Of a DNA stretch of 16,952 nucleotides, positions 6,100 to 12,199 are shown piece by piece. The position numbers and the translations under genes are program-made. Source of the DNA: Chloroflexota bacterium (GTDB lineage: Bacteria; Chloroflexota; Anaerolineae; Anaerolineales; DRMV01); the NCBI GenBank assembly GCA_013153135.1, contig JAADFA010000019.1, positions 1-16,952 on the forward strand, given 5' to 3'. The stretch's first letter is position 1. The number at the start of each line of letters is the position of its first letter. Below the pieces are notes generated by a model that saw nothing but the letters and a program-made list of their open reading frames with translations, was not told the DNA's origin and ran no database searches.

Positions 6100-6582
6100 A
6101 TGACGCAACGTAAGACCTTCTACCTCACGCCCGAAGGCGCGCGTAAACTGCGGGAGGAGCTGGAATATCTCAAAACCAGCAAACGCGCCGAACTAGCCGA
6201 GCGGCTACGCGCGGCTATCCAAATGGGCGACCTATCTGAGAACGCGGACTACATCGCGACCAAAGAGGAGCAAGGCTTTGTCGAAGGCCGCATCCAAGAG
6301 CTGGAATACATCTTGCGCAATGCGATTATTATCGACAACAAGGACACCGCGCGCGATGTGGTGGATGTAGGCGCGTGGGTAACCATTCAGGAGGGCAACT
6401 TCCCGCCTGAGACGTACCACATTGTTGGGCCGACCGAAGCCGATCCGCTCAATGGGCGCATTTCGCACGAGTCGCCGTTAGGCGCCGCGCTCATCGGCAA
6501 GCGTGTGGGTGACGAGGTCGAAGTCCAAACACCCGCAGGGACGATGCGAGTCAAGGTGCTCAAGATTGAATATCGGGACTAG
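6100..6582 (+). CDS. greA: Transcription elongation factor GreA
   Basis: A 160-residue protein of normal GreA length. The N-terminal coiled coil covers about residues 8-75 and carries the tip motif GDLSENADY (43-51). Its acidic residues (Asp44, Glu47) reach into the RNA polymerase secondary channel and promote cleavage of backtracked transcripts. The C-terminal FKBP-like domain (about 85-158) shows VDVGAWVTIQ, YHIVGPTEADPLNGRISHESPLGAALIGK and GDEVEV, all typical of GreA rather than GreB. AGGAGGT at 6087-6093 sits six bases before ATG 6100. A candidate terminator lies just upstream, so greA may have its own promoter, though none is clear. A perfect 11-bp inverted repeat begins at its stop codon. 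Confidence 0.95.
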   Translation: MTQRKTFYLTPEGARKLREELEYLKTSKRAELAERLRAAIQMGDLSENADYIATKEEQGFVEGRIQELEYILRNAIIIDNKDTARDVVDVGAWVTIQEGNFPPETYHIVGPTEADPLNGRISHESPLGAALIGKRVGDEVEVQTPAGTMRVKVLKIEYRD

Positions 6583-6618
6583 CGCGGCCCAGGCTTGCGA
6601 GCGCGGTCTGGGCCGCGC
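6582..6618. repeat. Perfect 11-bp inverted repeat between greA and the DUF503 gene
   Basis: GCGCGGCCCAG (6582-6592) is exactly complementary to CTGGGCCGCGC (6608-6618), with a 15-base loop. It begins at the last base of the greA stop codon and ends five bases before the AAGGAG ribosome binding site of the next gene. There is no T-run, so it is not a classical terminator. It could stabilise the greA mRNA 3' end, slow transcription, or dampen translation of the next gene. Confidence 0.55.
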
Positions 6619-6636
6619 GGCGCAAGGAGCAGAACC

Positions 6637-6921
6637 ATGGCCCTGGGTGTGTTGACCTTGCACTTGCACCTGGAATGGAGCACGTCCCTTAAGGACAAAC
6701 GCCGCGCGATTCGTCCCCTTTTGCAGCGCTTACAACGGGAGTTCAATATTTCCGTCGCGGAAATGGACTACCTGGACGACCCGAGACAAGCCCTTATCGC
6801 GTGTGCGCACATCAGCAACGACGCGAATCATACCCACCGCACGCTCACCAAAGTCGCGCGCTGGGTCGAGACCCATTGGGGTGACGGCTACATCGCGGAT
6901 GAACGCATCGAGCTGCTTTAG
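6637..6921 (+). CDS. DUF503 family protein (YlxP-like)
   Basis: A 94-residue protein matching the DUF503/YlxP family. Diagnostic features are the GVLTLHLHLEWSTSLKDKRR start (strand, then SLKDKR), LLQRLQREFNISVAE, and the ISNDANH.HRTLTKVARWVE helix, ending in a short strand (ERIELL). In many bacteria this gene sits near nusA-infB-rbfA and is linked to ribosome maturation or tRNA/rRNA handling, but its biochemical activity is not firmly known. AAGGAG at 6624-6629 with a seven-base spacer selects ATG 6637 over an in-frame upstream start at 6595. The position after greA fits a transcription/translation cluster. Its stop codon overlaps that of the convergent bactofilin gene (shared bases 6918-6921). 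Confidence 0.85.
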   Translation: MALGVLTLHLHLEWSTSLKDKRRAIRPLLQRLQREFNISVAEMDYLDDPRQALIACAHISNDANHTHRTLTKVARWVETHWGDGYIADERIELL

Positions 6922-7544
6922 GGTGGCGATTCGGGCGAAGCTTCCGGCGGAGATTCGGGGGACGCGCCCGTAGGAGGCGTGGCTTTGGATGACGAGCCTT
7001 CAGGCCGCGCGACCTGGGGCTCTTGTTGGGTTTCCACTTCAGGCGTGGCAAAGCCCAAATCCACGCGTTCCTCCATCCGTACTTGGCCGCGTAAAAACGC
7101 GCCCTCGTGCGTGATGAACGCCTGCACAACTACGTCTCCCCACACCCGGCCGGTCTTGCGGATCTCCAACGTTTCCGCGAGCACATCGCCCCGCAGCACG
7201 CCTTCGACAATAACCCGCCGCGCGCGCAACGGTGCTTCGGCGTGGATTTGGCCGCCGCGAGCGATCACCACCGTGCCATCCACCACCAACATGCCTCGGA
7301 AGACACCCTCGACACGCAGCGTACCTTCCTCGCGCCATCGGCCCTGCACATGGGCCTTGGGCCCGATAACAGATACCTGAGGCTGTGCCTCAGCTTCGGC
7401 CACGGCCGCTGCAGAGGCCGGGGGCGTGGTTGTGGGGCGCGCGGGCTCAGACGTAGGGGCTGGGACCCGGGGACGCTCTACCGGTGGCGGCAGGGCATCG
7501 TTCACCTCATCCTCACGGCGGAACGGGTTGCGGAAGAACCCCAT
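6918..7544 (-). CDS. Bactofilin (polymer-forming cytoskeletal protein)
   Basis: A 208-residue protein with three parts. The N-terminus (about 1-55) is Pro/Ala/Thr-rich and probably disordered; it starts with MGFFRNPFRR, a short basic amphipathic segment that might contact membrane. The centre (about 56-160) is the bactofilin beta-helix: VSVIGPKAHVQGRW, then repeating strands such as LRVEGVFRGMLVV, GQIHAEAPLRARRVIVEGVLRG, LEIRKTGRVWGDVVV and GAFLRGQV. The C-terminus is again Pro/Ser/Glu-rich and ends in a near repeat (ASPESPPE/ASPESPP). Bactofilins form filaments that localise cell-wall or polar machinery. AGGAGG (7555-7550 on this strand) lies five bases before the ATG. The gene starts 22 bp after rpoD ends and probably shares its transcript. 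No terminator is seen before the convergent DUF503 gene. Confidence 0.85.
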   Translation of the reverse strand: MGFFRNPFRREDEVNDALPPPVERPRVPAPTSEPARPTTTPPASAAAVAEAEAQPQVSVIGPKAHVQGRWREEGTLRVEGVFRGMLVVDGTVVIARGGQIHAEAPLRARRVIVEGVLRGDVLAETLEIRKTGRVWGDVVVQAFITHEGAFLRGQVRMEERVDLGFATPEVETQQEPQVARPEGSSSKATPPTGASPESPPEASPESPP

Positions 7545-7566
7545 GACGTCCTCCTGCCCGGCTTAC

Positions 7567-9096
7567 TTAAATGTCCAGGCTATCTTTGAGATAGTACAAC
7601 CGGCTCGGATGGCGGAGCTTGCGCAACGCTCGAGTCTCGATCTGCCGAATGCGCTCCCGGGTCACGTTGAACTTGCGCCCAACTTCTTCTAGCGTATACA
7701 CGCGGCCATCCCGTAGCCCAAAGCGTAGCTCAATAACTTCGCGCTCTCGTTCCGAGAGCACAGCCAGCGCGTTGCGGATCTGCTCCCGAAGGGCCTCTTT
7801 CCAGGTGTATTCCGTGGGATTGGGCGTTTGTTGATCGATAATGAAATCGGCCAGCTGGCTCTCCTTTTCCGAGCCCACGGGCGTTTCGAGAGAAATGGGC
7901 TCCTCCGCCACGCGTAGGATTTGGCGTACTTTATCAACGGCCTGCTGCAGGCGCTGACGCAACGAAGGTGAAAGGGGCTTACCCTGTTCCCAGGCTCGGC
8001 GGATTTTCTGCGCGGTGGCTTCGTCCACAAAGCCACCTTCCACCGCGAGCTCTTCATCCGTCGGCTCGCGGCCCAGCTCTTGTACCAGGCGCTGGCGCAG
8101 CCGGTTGAGGCGCTGGTAGCCCTCCATCAAGTGCACCGGCACCCGTATCACGCGCGATTGATCCGCGATCGCGCGGCTGACGGCCTGCCGGATCCACCAG
8201 GTCGCGTAGGTGCTGAACTTATACCCGCGAGCGGGGTCAAATTTTTCCACCGCGCGTAACAGGCCCAGGTTGCCTTCTTGGATGAGGTCCAGGAAAGGCA
8301 CCCCTTGATTGAGATAACGCTTGGCCACGCTCACGACCAGGCGCAAATTCGCGCGCACCAGCGCGTCCCGGGCTTCTTCCGCGCGGCGTTTGAGCCATTC
8401 GCGATGCTCGCGGGCTTCCTCTTCGCGCGGCAGGGCCCGGCGCACCTGGTCCCGTGAGGGCCATGGCATACGTGGGACGGCCTCCGCAGGCGCGGCGGGT
8501 TCGGCCTCAGCCGCGTTCTGCCCAAGGGCCTCGCGCACGCGTCGCTCCACATAATCCAAGGTGCGCGGCGGCAACGTATACAGGCTGACGAAGACGGTGA
8601 AAACCTGGGCCGCGAAGGCGTCCCAGGGGTCGCTTTTGCCCCAGGGGCCCTGGCGCAAGTACTTGCGCACGTAGGAGCGCTCCTTCACCCGTTCTGGTTG
8701 ATGCAGGGGCAAATTATGCAAGAGCCGCGCTTCGGCGATCAGGGCCAGGGGATCTGGCGGGTCTTGATCTAACGCATCGGCTTGCTCGAGCACCGCCTGC
8801 CACGCGTCCAACAGGCCCTCGTAAACCCGCAAGAACAAGCGCCGTGCCCGCCGCGTGGTCTTTTCCAAGGCCTGAAGCCGGCGCTCGGCTTCAATAATGG
8901 TTGCAAGCCAAAATTCTTGATCAACACTCAAAAGCAGTTGCTGGCCGATATCGCGCAAATACAGATGGACGGGGTCCGTGCCACTGGTGGCCGCGTCATC
9001 GAGCTCAGCTTCCCAGCTTTCCAGCCCTTCCAAGTCCATACGGGTGGGCTGGGTCGTCTCATCATCCCATGGCATATCCGGCAGCACGTGCGGCAT
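7567..9096 (-). CDS. rpoD: Primary RNA polymerase sigma factor (sigma-70/RpoD family)
   Basis: A 509-residue housekeeping-type sigma factor. Region 1.2 starts at about residue 41 (DPVHLYLRDIG). A poorly conserved spacer of about 170 residues follows. Region 2 (about 242-325) contains NLRLVVSVAKRY, the core-binding FLDLIQEGNLGLLRAVEKFD and the -10 binding YKFSTYATWWIRQAV. Region 3 begins at VIRVPVHLMEG. Region 4 (about 446-500) has the -35 binding helix-turn-helix TLEEVGRKFNVTRERIRQIE. Between EELA (351) and ILRVAEEPISLE the chain is about 29 residues longer than in E. coli or B. subtilis sigma. ATG 9096 is chosen because AAGGAGG lies nine bases upstream; a GTG at 9123 is in frame but lies at the edge of a palindrome without a ribosome binding site. 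It follows dnaG with a 181-bp gap that appears to hold its own promoter. Confidence 0.95.
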   Translation of the reverse strand: MPHVLPDMPWDDETTQPTRMDLEGLESWEAELDDAATSGTDPVHLYLRDIGQQLLLSVDQEFWLATIIEAERRLQALEKTTRRARRLFLRVYEGLLDAWQAVLEQADALDQDPPDPLALIAEARLLHNLPLHQPERVKERSYVRKYLRQGPWGKSDPWDAFAAQVFTVFVSLYTLPPRTLDYVERRVREALGQNAAEAEPAAPAEAVPRMPWPSRDQVRRALPREEEAREHREWLKRRAEEARDALVRANLRLVVSVAKRYLNQGVPFLDLIQEGNLGLLRAVEKFDPARGYKFSTYATWWIRQAVSRAIADQSRVIRVPVHLMEGYQRLNRLRQRLVQELGREPTDEELAVEGGFVDEATAQKIRRAWEQGKPLSPSLRQRLQQAVDKVRQILRVAEEPISLETPVGSEKESQLADFIIDQQTPNPTEYTWKEALREQIRNALAVLSEREREVIELRFGLRDGRVYTLEEVGRKFNVTRERIRQIETRALRKLRHPSRLYYLKDSLDI

Positions 9097-9122
9097 ACCC
9101 TTCGTCCTCCTTCCGTAGCTCA

Positions 9123-9138
9123 CGCTGTTCGAACAGCG
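9123..9138. promoter_or_regulatory. Perfect 16-bp palindrome upstream of rpoD (candidate operator)
   Basis: CGCTGTTCGAACAGCG reads the same on both strands. It lies 27-42 bases before the rpoD ATG, upstream of its ribosome binding site and downstream of the likely promoter, so it would be in the 5' leader. A dimeric regulator could bind it, or it could fold as an RNA stem. It contains CTGT and ACAG with four bases between, unlike the E. coli LexA box (eight between) and unlike the Gram-positive CGAAC-N4-GTTCG box, so no regulator is assigned. Confidence 0.5.
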
Positions 9139-9177
9139 CCAACCCTTCCACCACGGTGTACGTCACGTGTCCATGGC

Positions 9178-9207
9178 TTGGATGCGGGTACGGTAGGATG
9201 GTATAAC
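9178..9207 (+). promoter_or_regulatory. Candidate plus-strand promoter pointing into the dnaG 3' end
   Basis: TTGGAT (9178-9183), an 18-bp spacer, then TGG-TATAAC (9199-9207) forms an extended -10 promoter-like element on the strand opposite dnaG and rpoD. Transcription would start near 9214 and run antisense to the dnaG 3' end. It shares its -10 bases with the minus-strand rpoD promoter candidate, so one of the two may be a by-product of the near-symmetrical sequence. Confidence 0.25.
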
Positions 9208-9229
9208 ACAAAGTCCGGGGCTTTGTCCA
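9200..9229 (-). promoter_or_regulatory. Candidate rpoD promoter in the dnaG-rpoD gap
   Basis: On the minus strand, TGGACA (9229-9224; five of six bases of TTGACA), an 18-bp spacer and TATACC (9205-9200) preceded by TGT form a plausible sigma-70 promoter. Transcription would begin near 9193, giving rpoD a leader of about 97 bases that includes the 16-bp palindrome. Between the two boxes lies a short inverted repeat (ACAAAG/CTTTGT). Confidence 0.4.
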
Positions 9230-9277
9230 TGGTTGAGACGGCCCTCATAGCCATGCGATGCGTCCGTCCGCCAAGTC

Positions 9278-11119
9278 TCACGCGGCAGGCGAGCGGCAAC
9301 CGGTCCGCAGACCATGCAACAGCCGCGCGAGCAGAGGCCGGGCTTGCTCCAGGGCCGCGTGGGCGTTGGAATCGGGCAACGCGCGCGAGAGACGCCGTAC
9401 GTGTTTGCTCAACCGCGTATATCGAAGCCACAAAAGCAGACGCAACGCCTCATCCACCCGACGGGCCACGGGCCCCGCGGCGTTACCTTCCTCGCGCAGC
9501 GTCTGCCAAAGGGGCTGCAAGTCTGGGCTGAGGTTCTGCTGCATATACGCAGCCACCTCCAGGTCGAATTGCTCGAGCGCGCGTTGATAAACTTGCCACA
9601 AGCCTTGATGTGCGGGATGCTGAAAATCGTCCACGCCGATGGGGGACAGCTGGCACGAGGCCAAACGCTGGTTGACGTGAGCCACCACATCAGGGTCCGA
9701 GAGCAAAAAGGTGAGGAGGGCGCGCTCCCGCTGGGCCGCGGGGTTAAGGGTTGGGGTAGTTCGCGCCCGTGAGGTCGACGCGCGTTGCTGCGGAGGTTGC
9801 GCTTGCTTGAGCAAGGCCGCGACCGCGGTCTCGGAGACGCGCAGAATGCGAGCCAGATGCCGGACGTAGTCTTCCCGTTCCACGGGGTTCGCGATCAAAC
9901 GAATAAGCCCGGCCATGGCCAAGGCATAGCGTCCGCGCTCGCGGGGATCGGCCAAATTTGTATGCCGCGCGTGCAAATCCATAACGAAGTACAACAACGG
10001 CTTGGCTTGTTGCAGCAAGGCTTCCCAGCGTGCGGGATCGCGCAGCACCAATTCATCGGGGTCGAGGCCCTCGGGCAAAGTGACCACGCGGATGTTGAGA
10101 TCCAGCTGCTGCACGTGGTGCAGGGCCCCGCGCGCATCCAGCTCGGCCGTGATCTGGTCGGTCGCGCGTTGGGCTACGTCGATGCTGCGCAGCATCGCGC
10201 GCTCGCCCGCGGCATCGGGGTCCAGGGCCAGGATAATGTTGCGCGTGTAGCGCTTAAGCAGACGCAGATGATGCTCGGTTAGCGCCGTGCCCATCGGCGA
10301 GACCGCGTAGCGGTGTCCGGCTTGATGCAGGCCGATCACGTCCATATAGCCTTCGACCAGCACGGCCAAGTCGCGCTCCCGGATGGCTTGTCGAGCGCGG
10401 TCCAAGCCGTAGAGCACTTTGCCCTTGTCGAACAAGGCTGTCTGCGGCGTATTGAGGTACTTAGGAATACCCTCCGGGTCCAACGTGCGACCGCCAAAGC
10501 CCACCATACGCCCGCGCTCGTCGCGGATGGGGAACATAATGCGATTACGGAAACGGTCAAAGAGCCGATCCCCGCGACGACTGAGGAGCCCTGCGGCTTC
10601 GATCTGCTCCAACGTAAAACCCTGCTCTTGCAAGTAACGATATAGCGCATCGCCACGGGGGGGAGCATAACCCAGGCCGAAGGCCTCGAGCGTTGCCTCC
10701 GTGAGCCCGCGGCGCTGGGTCAAGTATGTGTACGCGTGTCGTCCACTAGCCGCGCGCAAATGATGGCGATAGAACGCAACCGCAGCTTCGAGCACCGCGC
10801 GCAAGGTCGCGTGTTCGGTGGACTCGGGCGCCACGGGTGCGAGGGTGACCCCTGCGCGGCGAGCCAAAAGCTGCAAAGCCTCGCGGAAGGAGAGGTTTTC
10901 TTTTTTCTGGATGAAGGTGAAAACGTCCCCGCCCGCGCCACAGCCAAAGCAATGCCACGTTTGGGTTTCGGGGAAGACCACAAACGCGGGGGTACGAGTA
11001 TTGGGATGAAAAGGGCAAAAGCCAATGTAGTTCTTGCCCGAAGGTTTGAGCTCCACGTACTCCCCAATCACGTCGACAATATCCAGTCGACGCTTAATTT
11101 CGTCCACCACTGACGCCAT
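9278..11119 (-). CDS. dnaG: DNA primase
   Basis: A 613-residue primase that synthesises RNA primers for replication at the fork with DnaB helicase. The N-terminal CHC2 zinc-binding domain is intact: Cys35, His38, Cys57 and Cys60 (CPFH...CFGC). The catalytic core includes NRIMFPIRDERGRMVGFGGR (192-211) and the Toprim domain with the acidic residues of LVEGYMD (Glu256) and LALDPDAAGE (Asp300, Asp302). The C-terminal part (about 430-610) is helical, as expected for the DnaB-interacting domain. The full length is close to the usual 600. GGGGAG lies six bases before ATG 11119. The gene starts 39 bp after the upstream lipoprotein gene and is followed by rpoD, a gene order comparable to the dnaG-rpoD pair of the macromolecular-synthesis operon in other bacteria. 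No strong terminator follows it. Confidence 0.96.
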   Translation of the reverse strand: MASVVDEIKRRLDIVDVIGEYVELKPSGKNYIGFCPFHPNTRTPAFVVFPETQTWHCFGCGAGGDVFTFIQKKENLSFREALQLLARRAGVTLAPVAPESTEHATLRAVLEAAVAFYRHHLRAASGRHAYTYLTQRRGLTEATLEAFGLGYAPPRGDALYRYLQEQGFTLEQIEAAGLLSRRGDRLFDRFRNRIMFPIRDERGRMVGFGGRTLDPEGIPKYLNTPQTALFDKGKVLYGLDRARQAIRERDLAVLVEGYMDVIGLHQAGHRYAVSPMGTALTEHHLRLLKRYTRNIILALDPDAAGERAMLRSIDVAQRATDQITAELDARGALHHVQQLDLNIRVVTLPEGLDPDELVLRDPARWEALLQQAKPLLYFVMDLHARHTNLADPRERGRYALAMAGLIRLIANPVEREDYVRHLARILRVSETAVAALLKQAQPPQQRASTSRARTTPTLNPAAQRERALLTFLLSDPDVVAHVNQRLASCQLSPIGVDDFQHPAHQGLWQVYQRALEQFDLEVAAYMQQNLSPDLQPLWQTLREEGNAAGPVARRVDEALRLLLWLRYTRLSKHVRRLSRALPDSNAHAALEQARPLLARLLHGLRTGCRSPAA

Positions 11120-11158
11120 GGTCCGCTCCCCACGTGCTCAGGCCCGCAGGCACCGCGC

Positions 11159-12049
11159 TTAGGGGTATAACAGGGTCGTGCGCTCGAAGCAATATCCTTG
11201 CAGGCCGTTTTCCGTGCACGCGCGCACCCGAACGACCAAGGGCCAGCCGCGCAGGTCCTGCCCATTGGTCGGGACGGTGATCATGCCCTCTTCGCCCGGC
11301 GGGATGCTTTCCCGCCCACCCCGGCGCTCGCAATCGTACCACCATAAGAAACGATGGCTCTGCTCCAAAGGATAGTGATATTCAAATGTTTTGGCCTGGT
11401 CCATAATGGTAGCCTCAATGGACTCCAGGGGGAGCTGGCCCTTGTTCTCGATGAGCAAAGTCAGGCCCCACTCACCACGACACGTACTCACCCGACTGAC
11501 GCTAACAATAAACGCGGCGGGGGGTGGTGGCGGGGGTGTCATCACCGGAAGCTGGGCAGGATCACCGCCTGAGAGGGTTGCGTATTTCCCCCAAATCCAA
11601 CATCGGATGCCCTCCTCCGTCTCCACCAACCAATAGCCCGTCTCCGAGGGCGTACGTCCCAAAACGGGCAGCGTAACCCCCGGTTGGAACGCTGCGAGGG
11701 CTTTATAATACACGGCTGGGCCTGAACGACAATACACATTCCCCGTTGTGGTCAGCATCACCGGGCCCTCCGTGCCCGCCTGAGCCGTCACCTCAGGGGT
11801 AGGGGTCGCCTGTCCAGGCCCTTGGGCGGTTGGCGTCACGGGTAAGGACGTCGGTGTTGGCGTCATGAGGGGCGTGGGCGTTGGGCCTGAGACCACCAAC
11901 GCGGCGTCCGGATCCAACACCGCCGTTGCTTCGTCTTTTGAGCACGCGTTAAGCAACAACAACGCAGCAAGACCAAGAACAACCCCGGCCCAAGGATGGG
12001 AGCGTGCCATCATGGGCGTCGAAAGTCGACGTAGCACTTGCATCTTCAT
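11159..12049 (-). CDS. Lipoprotein with SH3-like domain and Thr/Pro linker
   Basis: A 296-residue exported lipoprotein of unknown role. Residues 1-36 form a signal peptide (hydrophobic about 20-35) ending in the lipobox LLNAC, with Cys36 as the lipidation site. A low-complexity Thr/Pro linker (about 54-90) separates it from a bacterial SH3-like domain (about 99-161). That domain shows GNVYCRSGP..YY at its start, W140 and the strand CWIWGKYATLSG at its end; Cys107 and Cys150 could form a disulfide. After a Pro run (172-177) a second beta-rich domain (about 178-296) with four Cys resembles an immunoglobulin-like fold. SH3-like domains often bind cell wall, but this has not been shown here. GGAGG lies seven bases before ATG 12049. 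It is transcribed toward dnaG with a 39-bp gap, so co-transcription is likely. Confidence 0.75.
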   Translation of the reverse strand: MKMQVLRRLSTPMMARSHPWAGVVLGLAALLLLNACSKDEATAVLDPDAALVVSGPTPTPLMTPTPTSLPVTPTAQGPGQATPTPEVTAQAGTEGPVMLTTTGNVYCRSGPAVYYKALAAFQPGVTLPVLGRTPSETGYWLVETEEGIRCWIWGKYATLSGGDPAQLPVMTPPPPPPAAFIVSVSRVSTCRGEWGLTLLIENKGQLPLESIEATIMDQAKTFEYHYPLEQSHRFLWWYDCERRGGRESIPPGEEGMITVPTNGQDLRGWPLVVRVRACTENGLQGYCFERTTLLYP

Positions 12050-12199
12050 TGCGACGCCTCCAAAAATCCTTGCCCGCGGCGAGTTTCGGCCTCATTCTAC
12101 CATGCTCTTACGTCTCAACCAGGCGAGAGAGAAGTTTATCATAATACCCGCTACGAAGGGCTAATACGGCAACATTTCTTGCCATCCGTGAGGTGAACG
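12050..12199. promoter_or_regulatory. Divergent control region between two lipoprotein genes
   Basis: This 150-bp region separates the minus-strand SH3 lipoprotein and the plus-strand WD40 lipoprotein. It is more AT-rich than its surroundings in the middle (about 12130-12180). It holds the ribosome binding sites of both genes (GGAGG on the minus strand at 12061-12057; GAGG on the plus strand at 12190-12193). A minus-strand extended -10 element is at 12102-12094. A weak plus-strand CATAAT is at 12140-12145. No open reading frame or stable terminator is seen. Confidence 0.55.
12094..12102 (-). promoter_or_regulatory. Candidate extended -10 promoter for the lipoprotein-dnaG run
   Basis: On the minus strand TGG-TAGAAT matches the extended -10 form (five of six bases in the hexamer). 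Transcription would start near 12087, about 37 bases before the lipoprotein ATG. No good -35 hexamer is present at 16-18 bases, which is usual for extended -10 promoters. It could drive the whole lipoprotein-dnaG-rpoD-bactofilin run. Confidence 0.45.

Noticed and set aside
9123..9138. LexA (SOS) box
   Set aside because: The palindrome has CTGT-N4-ACAG, not the N8 spacing of the E. coli box nor the CGAAC-N4-GTTCG of the Gram-positive type; kept only as an unassigned operator candidate.
8782..9531. 249-residue plus-strand frame across the rpoD 5' end and dnaG 3' end
   Set aside because: It is antisense to two well-recognised genes and has low-complexity Arg/Ala-rich sequence. The plus-strand promoter candidate does not by itself make it a gene.
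11094..11345. Short minus-strand frames around the lipoprotein-dnaG junction
   Set aside because: They overlap the lipoprotein and dnaG in other frames, with no start signal or conserved features.
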